A stretch of 38,435 nucleotides of DNA. Source: an uncultured Verrucomicrobiales bacterium (GTDB lineage Bacteria; Verrucomicrobiota; Verrucomicrobiia; Verrucomicrobiales; Akkermansiaceae). The notes under the pieces were generated by a model. It was given only the letters and a program-made list of their open reading frames with translations. It was not told where the DNA came from and searched no databases. The DNA is taken from contig CALFVL010000030.1 of the NCBI GenBank assembly GCA_937928425.1, positions 1 through 38,435 of the forward strand, in the 5' to 3' direction. Below, in pieces: positions 1 to 9,109 of the stretch (positions are counted from its first letter, which is position 1; each line of letters begins with the position of its first letter). The translations under genes were made by a program, and so were the position numbers.

Positions 1-135
1 ACCGGAGAACTCATGACAGAGGCTAAGAAAAAAACAGTCACTCAGGCGAATACTCAGCTCGCACCGACTCCCACTATAGAGGGAGACAGCATCATCGAGG
101 TGGACCCTCCCACCCTCCCTAAGATTAAAGAGTAA
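1..135 (+). CDS. C-terminal fragment of an unidentified protein (…VTQANTQLAPTPTIEGDSIIEVDPPTLPKIKE*)
   Basis: Open frame 1 from the window edge to TAA at 133-135; 11 bp before the next CDS. No recognisable domain. Confidence 0.5.
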   Translation, partial: TGELMTEAKKKTVTQANTQLAPTPTIEGDSIIEVDPPTLPKIKE

Positions 136-145
136 AATTCAGACT

Positions 146-1363
146 ATGCCTCCAGAACGCCCCCGCAAGTTTAAAGCGGAACCTTATGAATGGCACGAGA
201 TCATCGAGCTTGAGATCCTAGCCCTCTCCAATCTAGGGGCTGGCATTGCTAAACCAGGTGGCTGGGTCGTCTTCGTCCCATTCACCCTTCCGGGCGAAAG
301 AGTCCTAGCGAAGGTCTGGCGGAACGAGGCCAACTGCACCCACGCTGATCTGGTAGAAATCCTTAGTCCTTCACCAGATCGGATCGAGCCAAAGTGCCCA
401 CACTTTGCCACTTGCGGAGGTTGCCAATACCAGCACCTTCCCTACCAGAAACAGCTCGAGTGGAAAACCCGCCAAGTACGAGAACTCCTCTCCCACATGG
501 TCGGGGTGGATGCAGAGGTTAGTCCCACCATCCCCTCACCCCGAGAGTGGGCCTACCGGTCTAAAATCACGCCCCACTTCCAACGACCAAAGCCAGGTGA
601 AGACTTCCCGATCGGCTTCCTCGAGTTTAATCGCCGGCACCGCCTCGTAGACATCACTCATTGCCCCATCGCCATGGATGTCATCAATGCCGAGCTTCCA
701 GCTCTCCGTGATCAGGTGAGACGCCGTGCTGCTGAATATAAAAAAGGCTCCACTCTCCTCCTTCGTGCTACGGAGGACCGCGTGGAGACCAATCACCGCA
801 CTCCTGTGGTGGAGCGAGTGGGCGAGCTCAGCTTTCACTTCCTCGCTGGTGATTTTTTCCAAAATAATCCCTTCATTTTAGAAACCTTTACCGAGCACGC
901 CGCAGAAAAGGCAAAAGGTCCGCAGCAAAAATATCTGCTCGATGCCTACTGTGGTTCTGGCCTCTTCGGGCTCAGCCTCGCGAGGCACTTCGAGCAAGTC
1001 ATCGGCATCGAACTCTCTGAGAGTTCTGCTGACTGGGCGCGCCGTAATGCCCTCACCAACGGCATTAAGAACGCCCACTTCATCGCAGCTTCGGCTGAGC
1101 AACTCTTTGCTGACATCACCTTCCCCCCAGAGCAGACGAGTGTCCTAATCGACCCTCCCAGAAAAGGATGCAGTGAAGACTTCTTGAGACAACTCTTTCA
1201 CTTTAAGCCTAATAAGGTGGTCTACATTTCCTGTAATCCAGCCACCCAGATGAGGGATCTTAAGAGCTTCCTGAGTGAGGGCTACCAGATCGAAAGCATC
1301 CAGCCCTTCGATCTATTCCCCCAGACGAGGCACCTCGAGTGTGTCATCTCGCTAAGCCGCTAA
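146..1363 (+). CDS. Class I SAM-dependent 23S rRNA/tRNA (uracil-5)-methyltransferase, RlmD/TrmA family
   Basis: N-terminal TRAM-like segment, Fe-S cysteine motif CPHFATCGGC, SAM motif LLDAYCGSGLFGLSLA, DPPRKG and SCNPATQMRDL motifs. Confidence 0.9.
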   Translation: MPPERPRKFKAEPYEWHEIIELEILALSNLGAGIAKPGGWVVFVPFTLPGERVLAKVWRNEANCTHADLVEILSPSPDRIEPKCPHFATCGGCQYQHLPYQKQLEWKTRQVRELLSHMVGVDAEVSPTIPSPREWAYRSKITPHFQRPKPGEDFPIGFLEFNRRHRLVDITHCPIAMDVINAELPALRDQVRRRAAEYKKGSTLLLRATEDRVETNHRTPVVERVGELSFHFLAGDFFQNNPFILETFTEHAAEKAKGPQQKYLLDAYCGSGLFGLSLARHFEQVIGIELSESSADWARRNALTNGIKNAHFIAASAEQLFADITFPPEQTSVLIDPPRKGCSEDFLRQLFHFKPNKVVYISCNPATQMRDLKSFLSEGYQIESIQPFDLFPQTRHLECVISLSR

Positions 1364-1486
1364 GCCGCTCATGAGGCGTCCTCGCCCCCTGCGAAATCGG
1401 CACAGTTTCCCCGCTGCCCTTAATTCAAACTCACTGACTAAAAAAAGCTTTGGCCAAGTGCCCTTCTCTGGCTTATCCAGAGCGCG

Positions 1487-2776
1487 ATGAAAATCGTGGT
1501 CGCATACTCAGGGGGGCTTGATACCTCCATCCTCCTCCTTTGGCTCAAAGAAAAGTACAATGCTGAAATCATCGCCTACTGCGCTGACGTCGGGCAGGCG
1601 GAAGAGCTGGATGGTCTAGAGGCTAAGGCACTCGCCACCGGTGCCTCTAAGTGCTACATCGGAGACCTGAAGGAGGAATTCGCCGCCGACTACATCTTCC
1701 CCATGTTCCAGGCAAACGCCGTCTACGAAGGGCGCTACCTTCTCGGAACCTCGATTGCCCGCCCTTGCATTATTAAAGGCATGCTCGAGGTGGCCCGTGC
1801 TGAAGGGGCTGACGCAATCGCACACGGTGCGACTGGAAAAGGGAATGATCAGGTGCGCTTCGAACTCGCCCTGAATGCCCTTGCCCCAGAGATTAAAATG
1901 ATCGCCCCGTGGCGGGATGACTCATTCCGTGAGCAATTCCCAGGCCGGGCTGAGATGATTCAGTACTGCGCTGATAATGGGATCGACGTGCAAGCTTCCG
2001 CCTCCAAGCCCTACTCCATGGACCGGAACCTCCTGCACATCTCCTTCGAGGCCGGCGCTCTAGAAGACACTTGGTATGACGGCACGACCGAGAGAGATAA
2101 AGACATGTATGTTCTCTCCACCTCTCCCGAGGATGCTCCAAATACTCCGGAGTATCTGCAATGCCTCTTTGAAAAAGGGAACATCATCGGGCTGAAAAAT
2201 GATGACCTCACAGCATACATCTCAGAGCTCGGTGACTTCGAGATCAAAGGAGAGCAAGACGGCTACACCCTTCTCAGCCCATACGGGATCATGCGAGTGC
2301 TTAACCATCTAGGCGGGAAGCACGGAATCGGCCGGATTGACATTGTCGAGAACCGCTTCGTCGGGATGAAGTCGCGCGGAATTTACGAGACTCCCGGAGG
2401 CACCATCCTACTCGCCGCTCATCAAGACCTCGAGACCCTCACGATAGACCGCGATGCACAGCACCTGCGTGATGGCCTCATTCCTGATTATGCTAAACTC
2501 GTTTATAATGGTTTTTGGTTCGCCCCAGAGCGGCATGCTTTACAGGCTCTCGTCACCGAAACTCAAAAAACCGTCAACGGTGAAGTCCGCCTCAAACTCT
2601 ATAAAGGAAACATCATGAACGCTGGGCGCCGCTCGCCTAATAGCCTCTACGATGAAGACATCGCCACGATGGAAGGCGGCCAAGAGGAAGCGTATAATCA
2701 GAATGACGCCAGTGGCTTCATCGCGCTGAATGGCCTACGCCTGAAGCAATTTGCACGCGTAAATCATCCAGAATAG
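1487..2776 (+). CDS. argG: Argininosuccinate synthase
   Basis: [21 protein letters not shown]-terminus (PP-loop), [27 protein letters not shown]. Confidence 0.97.
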   Translation: MKIVVAYSGGLDTSILLLWLKEKYNAEIIAYCADVGQAEELDGLEAKALATGASKCYIGDLKEEFAADYIFPMFQANAVYEGRYLLGTSIARPCIIKGMLEVARAEGADAIAHGATGKGNDQVRFELALNALAPEIKMIAPWRDDSFREQFPGRAEMIQYCADNGIDVQASASKPYSMDRNLLHISFEAGALEDTWYDGTTERDKDMYVLSTSPEDAPNTPEYLQCLFEKGNIIGLKNDDLTAYISELGDFEIKGEQDGYTLLSPYGIMRVLNHLGGKHGIGRIDIVENRFVGMKSRGIYETPGGTILLAAHQDLETLTIDRDAQHLRDGLIPDYAKLVYNGFWFAPERHALQALVTETQKTVNGEVRLKLYKGNIMNAGRRSPNSLYDEDIATMEGGQEEAYNQNDASGFIALNGLRLKQFARVNHPE

Positions 2777-2986
2777 CGATAGATCGTAAAGCCGATTATA
2801 AAAGAGCGGTCTGCGGCGAGAAAATGAGGAACTCGCTAAAAACTCACTGGCCCTAGCCAAGGAGCCTAGATCAGGGCAAGTTAAGCGCTCGGTCTGATCC
2901 AGCGCTCGCCCAAGTGAGTGTCTAAAAGGTCTAAAGAACTAAAAACCGAAAGGACAACTCACCAAGCCCCGTTATAGTCCTTTCAC

Positions 2987-5900
2987 ATGATTCGCTGGTT
3001 CGCTAAAAATGACATCGCCGCCAATTTCCTCTTGGTGGCGATCCTTCTTGGCGGGGCCTATATGGCTTTCAACAAAATCCCACTAGAGGTTCAGCCCACC
3101 AGTGACTGGGGTGAAGTGGACATAAGAATGACCTACCGTGGGGGCAGCCCTCAAGACGTAGAGGAAAACATCGTCATTCCGATTGACCGAGCCCTCCGCG
3201 ACCTCTCCGGAATCGAGGAAATTAAAGCCCATGCTAACCGAGGGGCAGCAAACTTCGACATCATCCCTAAAGATGGAGTAGATCTCCAAGAACTCCGCGA
3301 TGAAGTCGAGGCTCGCATTGACACCATCACCACCTTCCCACCCGAAACCGAGCGTCCACGCATCTCAGTGCCTAATACCTCAAGTTGGCGAGAAGTCGTC
3401 ACCGTGGCTGTCACCGGAGACCTCTCTGAACTGGAACTCTATGAGGTGGCCAAGCAGGTCCAAGGTGATATCTTAGACCTCCCAGAAGTCTCTCGCACAG
3501 ACCTCCGAGGGAGCCACCCGCTCGAGATCTCGATCGAGGCGGATGACGAGAAACTCCGAGATCACGGCCTCTCGATCTCAGACCTCGCCACTGCCATCCG
3601 TAACTCATCTCTTGCCCTTTCGGCGGGCACGATAAACACCAGTGCCGGCCCCATCCAGATCAGAACCTCTGGGCAGGCTTACACCCGTGAAGATTACGGC
3701 AATATCATCATCTCTTCAGCAAATGGTGCTCTTTTAAAAATCTCAGACCTTGCTCATGTTTCAGATGGTTTTGAGGAGAAAAATAACGTCCTCCGTTTCA
3801 ATGGGGAACGCAGTCTCATGATCGATGTCCTTCAGGGAAAAAATGAAAGCGCGATTAAAATCTCCGACTCGATCAGACGCTACATCGAAAGTTCTACTCA
3901 GCGCTTCCCCCAGGGAATCACCCTCTCTGTCTGGGATGATGAGTCCATCCGGATTAGAGGCCGTCTCTCCACTCTCGGCTCATCTCTTCTCTCTGGCGGT
4001 ATTCTCGTTCTCATTATCCTCAGTGTTTTTCTCCGCCCGATGCTCGCCTTTTACGTCGTCCTTGGCATCCCCGTGAGCTTCGCCGGTGGCCTCCTCCTCA
4101 TGCCATACTTCGGCATGACTGCGAATACGATGAGCATCTTCGGCTTCATCATCGTCCTCGGGATCGTCGTGGATGACGCCATCGTCACTGGGGAAAACAT
4201 CTACTCGAGACTACGAGATGATCTCAGCCCTCTTGATGCCGCCGTTCTTGGCACTAAGCAAGTCGCCACTCCAGTCACCTTCGGCGTCCTCACCACCATT
4301 GTTGCCTTCATTCCTCTCATGTTTTTTGAAGGTTATTGGCAGACTTGGACTAGCCAAATACCACCCGTCGTGGGAGCCGTGCTTATTTTCTCACTCATCG
4401 AGTCTAAATTCATCCTCCCCTCCCACCTCAAACATCTGCGCACTCACCGCGACCTCAATAAACTCGGCCTCTTCGCCCGTGGTCAAAAGTGGGTTGCCGA
4501 TGGCTTAGAGCGGCTCGTAACCATCATCTACACTCCCGCCCTGAGGCTCGCCGTGGCTCAGCGCTACACCACCATCGCGATATTCTTCGCACTCGGTTTC
4601 GCCACCATCGGGCTAAAAGCTGGGGGCCACTTAGGCTTTCAAGCGATACCGACCATCGAGCGCTACGTCATCGATGCTCGCCTCGATATGCTCGATAACA
4701 CCCCCTTCGCCCAGACTGATGCCGCCGTTCAGGAAGTTGAGGCCGCCGCCCGTAAACTTCAAGAAAAGCTTATCGACCCCGGTAATGGGGAAGCCCTCAT
4801 TCGTAACATCAAGGCAGACGTCGGCAGTGGACGCTACGGACGCGGAGTCGATCCCGAGCGTGGCTCCGTCTCGATCGAGATTCTCCCGCCAAGTCTCCGC
4901 TCAGAACCCGGTCCTACCAATACCGAGATTGAAAAACTCTGGAAAAATGAAATCGGTGAAATTGCCAATCTAAACAACCTCTACATCCGTGGCTCTTTCG
5001 GAGGGAGACGTTCAGGTGGTGAGGAAACCGAAGCACTTAAAATCCAGCTACGAGGACCTGAGAGTGAAAAAAAATCACTCATCGCAGACCAGTTAGAAAC
5101 CCTTTTTGATAAGCACCCTAATATCAACTGGGCCCACGCCGATAAACCCTCCTCCCGAGAAGAAATGGTGATCACCCTAAAGCCCCGTGCTCAGGAACTG
5201 GAAATCACCCAGCGACAACTCGCTCAGCAAGTCCGCCAAGCTTTCTTTGGTGAGGAGGTTCAGCGCATCCAGCGAGACGGCGATGAACTCCGCGTCATGG
5301 TCCGCCTTCCCGGACTGAAGCGTGAAAACTTGCACACCTTTGACACTCTCAACATCCAGGCCCCTGACGGGACGAATGTGCCCTTCGGCACCGTCGCCGA
5401 AGTCAGTCTCCAGAGCACTCCCAGCCGCATTACCCTGATCAACGGAGCTCAGGTCAGTGACGTCACCGCCACCCCTAAGGACTCCTCCATTGACATCCTC
5501 GCACTGGCGGCCGAGCTCGAGCCCCAGATCCATACCATCGTAAATCAAGATCCCAGCATCTCTTGGATCTGGGAAGGATTCATTAAAGAAGACCGCGAGA
5601 CAGGACAGCGCAGCACTTGGCTCTTCGGAGCCCTTATCCTAGCACTCTACGCTCTTCTCGCCATTCCCTTCCGCTCTCTCTTGCAGCCTCTCGTCGTCCT
5701 CCTCGCCGTTCCCTTCGGCGTCATTGGAGCGTATGCAGGACACCTCATTCTCGGCATCGTTCCTTCATGGCTCTCAGTCTTCGGCATCATGGCCCTCGCT
5801 GGCGTTGTCGTGAATGACTCCATCGTCCTCGTCGACTTTATTAATAAAAAACGAGAAGAAGGGATGGAACTGAACCAGGCTGTCCTCAGCTCAGGCGTCC

Positions 5901-6154
5901 AGCGCTTCCGCCCCATCTTTCTCACCTCGATCACCACCTTCGCAGGCCTCATGCCCCTCATGTTCGATCGTGCGATTCATGCCCAATTTCTAAAACCCAT
6001 GGCTGTCTCGCTGGGTTTTGGGATCTTATTCGCCACCTTCATCACTCTTTTCCTCATCCCCGCATCCTACCTCCTTCTCGAAGATCTTAAGACTCTCACC
6101 CGTCTCTCCGCACGCTGGTATATGAAACCCTTTCGTAAAGAAGGCAGAAGTTAG
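2987..6154 (+). CDS. RND (AcrB/HAE1-type) efflux transporter permease
   Basis: 1055 aa; IPLEVQPTSDWGEVDIRMTYRGGSPQDVEENIVIPIDRAL; two 6-TM blocks with GIVVDDAIV and GVVVNDSIVLVDFIN. Confidence 0.95.
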   Translation: MIRWFAKNDIAANFLLVAILLGGAYMAFNKIPLEVQPTSDWGEVDIRMTYRGGSPQDVEENIVIPIDRALRDLSGIEEIKAHANRGAANFDIIPKDGVDLQELRDEVEARIDTITTFPPETERPRISVPNTSSWREVVTVAVTGDLSELELYEVAKQVQGDILDLPEVSRTDLRGSHPLEISIEADDEKLRDHGLSISDLATAIRNSSLALSAGTINTSAGPIQIRTSGQAYTREDYGNIIISSANGALLKISDLAHVSDGFEEKNNVLRFNGERSLMIDVLQGKNESAIKISDSIRRYIESSTQRFPQGITLSVWDDESIRIRGRLSTLGSSLLSGGILVLIILSVFLRPMLAFYVVLGIPVSFAGGLLLMPYFGMTANTMSIFGFIIVLGIVVDDAIVTGENIYSRLRDDLSPLDAAVLGTKQVATPVTFGVLTTIVAFIPLMFFEGYWQTWTSQIPPVVGAVLIFSLIESKFILPSHLKHLRTHRDLNKLGLFARGQKWVADGLERLVTIIYTPALRLAVAQRYTTIAIFFALGFATIGLKAGGHLGFQAIPTIERYVIDARLDMLDNTPFAQTDAAVQEVEAAARKLQEKLIDPGNGEALIRNIKADVGSGRYGRGVDPERGSVSIEILPPSLRSEPGPTNTEIEKLWKNEIGEIANLNNLYIRGSFGGRRSGGEETEALKIQLRGPESEKKSLIADQLETLFDKHPNINWAHADKPSSREEMVITLKPRAQELEITQRQLAQQVRQAFFGEEVQRIQRDGDELRVMVRLPGLKRENLHTFDTLNIQAPDGTNVPFGTVAEVSLQSTPSRITLINGAQVSDVTATPKDSSIDILALAAELEPQIHTIVNQDPSISWIWEGFIKEDRETGQRSTWLFGALILALYALLAIPFRSLLQPLVVLLAVPFGVIGAYAGHLILGIVPSWLSVFGIMALAGVVVNDSIVLVDFINKKREEGMELNQAVLSSGVQRFRPIFLTSITTFAGLMPLMFDRAIHAQFLKPMAVSLGFGILFATFITLFLIPASYLLLEDLKTLTRLSARWYMKPFRKEGRS

Positions 6155-6172
6155 TCTTAAAGATTACATTAA

Positions 6173-6190
6173 AATTAAGTTTACTTAATT
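6173..6190. repeat. AT-rich inverted repeat AATTAAGT-TT-ACTTAATT
   Basis: Perfect 8-bp arms around a 2-nt centre, in the gap between the RND gene and the next CDS. Confidence 0.7.
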
Positions 6191-6259
6191 AAAGACTCGT
6201 CTCTTCTCCCATCCTCCGCTAAGGTCTCGGGGCTGTTTCTAACAACTCCACACCCTTCT

Positions 6260-6880
6260 ATGGCAAAAACAACTCCGCGAAAGCAACACATCAAAGTCCG
6301 CGAAACGCAGATGGAAATCCCCTCCAGCCGCCCTGCTTTCACCGAAGACTTCGAGGAAAAACTCTCAGACGCTCAGTCCCAACTAGAAACCTTACAAAAT
6401 CAACGACGTGAGCTCGAACGCCAAAAACTTGCCCTCGAGGATCTAAACCACCGTAAGCAAGAATTCTTGAACGGTCAGATCGAATTATCCGAGAAATTCT
6501 CCACTGCCGTCACCACCATCGAAAGAGAGCTCTTTGAAATGAAGCAAGAAATGGAGGACTTAGAGCAAACTCGTAGCGCCTTCGCAAAGCACCTCAACCG
6601 TATCGAAAGCCTAAATCCTGAAGCTTGGCCAAAAGACCGACTCAGCGGCGAGCTTCAAAAATCCCTCTCCATTCTTGATAAAGCTGAAGATGAATACGAG
6701 CAGGCCGTTTCTTACTTCACGGGGACCCGTAAAAGTAGTATCTTCGGCGGGGCCTCCTACTCATTAGGGGCTCATCAAAGTTCTTCAGATTTTCACACCA
6801 TGCTCCGAAATGGGATGGCTTTTAACCTTCCCGTAATCATTCTAGGCTCCCTCGCTCTCCTTATCTTTCTCTTCAAGTAA
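6260..6880 (+). CDS. Coiled-coil protein with a single C-terminal transmembrane helix (tail-anchored-like)
   Basis: Long heptad-rich K/E/Q/L segment, then FNLPVIILGSLALLIFLFK at the extreme C-terminus. Confidence 0.75.
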   Translation: MAKTTPRKQHIKVRETQMEIPSSRPAFTEDFEEKLSDAQSQLETLQNQRRELERQKLALEDLNHRKQEFLNGQIELSEKFSTAVTTIERELFEMKQEMEDLEQTRSAFAKHLNRIESLNPEAWPKDRLSGELQKSLSILDKAEDEYEQAVSYFTGTRKSSIFGGASYSLGAHQSSSDFHTMLRNGMAFNLPVIILGSLALLIFLFK

Positions 6881-6903
6881 TCATCTAACAAAATCCCCCC
6901 ATT

Positions 6904-7245
6904 ATGTTTTTTCGTAAAATGAAACGCAGTCCGGACCCGCCAAGCCCGGATGAACTCTCAAAGATCGATCTCGAAATCGAAAAGTATGAGTCAATGATCG
7001 AGAATGCTCCGCTCAAACTCCAAGAACAGCGGAACCGTGAAAAAACGACCATCCCTGCTCCCGATGACTTCGCTGATCGTCGCCGTGAACGCCGCTTTTA
7101 TGCCGAACTCAGCAAGGGGCAAATCATCAACGAGAGGCGCTATCACACTCGTAATACCGTGCTCTTCGTCCTCCTGGCCGCAGCCACTATCTCGGTTTGC
7201 TGGTGGATCTATACTTCCTTAGTCCGTTACGGTATTATCTCTTAA
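6904..7245 (+). CDS. Small charged protein with C-terminal transmembrane helix
   Basis: 113 aa; C-terminal TVLFVLLAAATISVCWWIYTSLVRYGIIS; 23 bp after the preceding ORF. Confidence 0.7.
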   Translation: MFFRKMKRSPDPPSPDELSKIDLEIEKYESMIENAPLKLQEQRNREKTTIPAPDDFADRRRERRFYAELSKGQIINERRYHTRNTVLFVLLAAATISVCWWIYTSLVRYGIIS

Positions 7246-7262
7246 TGGTATTATCTCTTAAT
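7231..7262. repeat. Perfect 16-bp tandem duplication (GGTATTATCTCTTAAT x2)
   Basis: 7231-7246 and 7247-7262 are identical; the first copy contains the stop codon of the preceding ORF. Confidence 0.95.
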
Positions 7263-7345
7263 TAGACCCACTCCAGACCACGCCGCTTTTTCCTTAAAAA
7301 AAATGGGAATAAGCTTAGAAATAAAATCTCCAACCCACAGATACT

Positions 7346-7438
7346 ATGAAAATAAAACTCATCCTCATCGCCATTGGTTTGCTTGGCCTAGCGTCCTGCT
7401 CTCCCTCCTCATCGTCATCTCCTTCCTCAGGCCCCTGA
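7346..7438 (+). CDS. Very short predicted lipoprotein (MKIKLILIAIGLLGLASCSPSSSSSPSSGP)
   Basis: ATG at 7346, charged N-terminus, hydrophobic core, lipobox LASC, Ser-rich tail, TGA 7436-7438; followed by a strong terminator. Too short for the ORF track. Confidence 0.55.
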   Translation: MKIKLILIAIGLLGLASCSPSSSSSPSSGP

Positions 7439-7500
7439 GGTCCTGTCTCCACATGAGGCGGCAGCTTCTAGATCATCCGTGTGATGACTTTTAAGAATTT

Positions 7501-7530
7501 GGCTGGGATAAAATTATCCCAGCCTTTTTT
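7501..7530 (+). terminator. Rho-independent terminator
   Basis: GGCTGGGATAA-AA-TTATCCCAGCC followed by TTTTTT; perfect 11-bp stem. Confidence 0.95.
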
Positions 7531-7641
7531 GTGCCTAGCTTCTAGTAACTTTGATAAATCATTTCAGATGCATTGAAAAAACAGTTGCATTCATAGAGCC
7601 ATTCCCGTAGTTCCTGCGCGCCGTTAATCACATTCACGTCC

Positions 7642-7986
7642 ATGGATATCATCAGCAAGATCGAGAAAGAACAAATGAAGTCTGAAGTCACTGACTTCAA
7701 AGTAGGTGATACCATTAAAGTCCACAATCGGGTGGTTGAAGGTGGTAAGGAGCGGATCCAGATGTTCCAAGGAATCGTCCTCGCAATGGGTGGAACTGGT
7801 GTCAATAAGGCTTTCACCGTGCGCAAGATCTCCTACGGAGTTGGCGTGGAGCGAGTTTATCCACTGCACAGCCCCCGCATCGCCAAGGTCGAGATCATTT
7901 CCCGTGGTAAGGTCAGACGTGCAAAATTACACTACCTCCGCGACCGCGTCGGTAAGCGTGCCATTCAGGTAAAAACCGCTGAATAG
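7642..7986 (+). CDS. rplS: 50S ribosomal protein L19
   Basis: [30 protein letters not shown]…[48 protein letters not shown] is characteristic of L19. Confidence 0.97.
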   Translation: MDIISKIEKEQMKSEVTDFKVGDTIKVHNRVVEGGKERIQMFQGIVLAMGGTGVNKAFTVRKISYGVGVERVYPLHSPRIAKVEIISRGKVRRAKLHYLRDRVGKRAIQVKTAE

Positions 7987-8034
7987 AGTTAGGCTGGTCT
8001 GAAGAGACTTGAAAGCCTACCCTAAAAAAAATAA

Positions 8035-8069
8035 GCCGTTGTGAGATTTCCTCCCAGCGGCCCTTTTTT
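8035..8069 (+). terminator. Rho-independent terminator downstream of rplS
   Basis: GCCGTTGTGAG-atttc-CTCCCAGCGGC stem (one mismatch, one wobble) followed by CCTTTTTT. Confidence 0.85.
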
Positions 8070-8111
8070 GCACTTCACCTAAGCTCTTCTCTCTCCCACT
8101 CTCTCACCACC

Positions 8112-9068
8112 TTGCGAGTTCATTGGGCAGTTGTCATCTTCGCCGTGATTGGAACCATCCTACTCACTTGGCATTTCCGTACCCGTAAGCTCGATTTCAT
8201 GACTCCACGTGGGGTGAGCCTTAACTCAGAAAACTCGCCCGAAAGCTTTAGGGCCGACCCCATCCCCATTCAACCTGAGATTGAAGAAGACTCAGAGAGT
8301 AGCGAAGTCCTCGGAAACCCTGAAAAAACCGAAGAAGCAATTATCCCAGAGATCACTGACCTCGACCTAGGAGACCTCGAAAGTAGTCCGGGGCTCGATA
8401 GCTATCAAAAATTCGGGACCGTAAACACTCCGGACCGCCTCTTCGAGCTCTCTTCGGCCCTAAGAGCTCGCGGCCAATTCGAACGGGCGCTCCTCGCCTT
8501 TGAACGTATTATTGACACCGTAAACGCAGATCCTGCAGCCTTAAAAGAAGCCGCTCAGGGAATCCGCACTCTTGCCCCTACTCTCCCACGTTGGAGTATC
8601 GATCCAAGCAGCGAAATAAACCTAGTCCTTCACTTAGGAACGGCTCAGAACCCCAGTGACAAGCTAAAATCGGCCCTTCTTGAAGTGGCCACTCTGATCC
8701 GGGAATCATCAAGTCATCAACTCGCAGTCACCCCTAAGATCACCACATCTAACCGTGGTCCTGCGGTTTTAGATAGCCCGCTCACCCTCTGGATCGGAAC
8801 GAGTGAGAAAAAGGGAACCGTCACCCCAGTCATGACTCTTAGGACTTCAGACGATCCTGGACAAGCCATCGCTGACATATCATTTGCAGTTTTCCAAACG
8901 GTCCGCAACCAGCTTAGTGAACTCAGCTACCCCCCTGCTCCGAGTCTACAAGAATCAGGGCAAGATCTTCTTAGTACCTACATCACTCGCCTCATGTGGC
9001 GGGACTTTGCGCAAACACTCAGTAAAGAAAGAAATCCAGAACAGGATCGCCAAGATTCCCCTAATTAA
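8112..9068 (+). CDS. Uncharacterised membrane-anchored protein, possible TPR-like segment
   Basis: TTG start; N-terminal TM helix (WAVVIFAVIGTILLTWHF), acidic linker, then ALRARGQFERALLAFERIIDTVNADPAAL resembling a TPR repeat. Confidence 0.7.
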   Translation: MRVHWAVVIFAVIGTILLTWHFRTRKLDFMTPRGVSLNSENSPESFRADPIPIQPEIEEDSESSEVLGNPEKTEEAIIPEITDLDLGDLESSPGLDSYQKFGTVNTPDRLFELSSALRARGQFERALLAFERIIDTVNADPAALKEAAQGIRTLAPTLPRWSIDPSSEINLVLHLGTAQNPSDKLKSALLEVATLIRESSSHQLAVTPKITTSNRGPAVLDSPLTLWIGTSEKKGTVTPVMTLRTSDDPGQAIADISFAVFQTVRNQLSELSYPPAPSLQESGQDLLSTYITRLMWRDFAQTLSKERNPEQDRQDSPN

Positions 9069-9109
9069 CCCTAAGATCTCTCTCCCTCAGATCGTCCCCT
9101 CAGTGAACC

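Noticed and set aside
7303-7494. 63-aa ORF MGISLEIKSPTHRYYENKTHPHRHW…
   Set aside because: Overlaps the lipoprotein frame at 7346; the lipobox peptide is more plausible, and this frame looks like a chance read-through.
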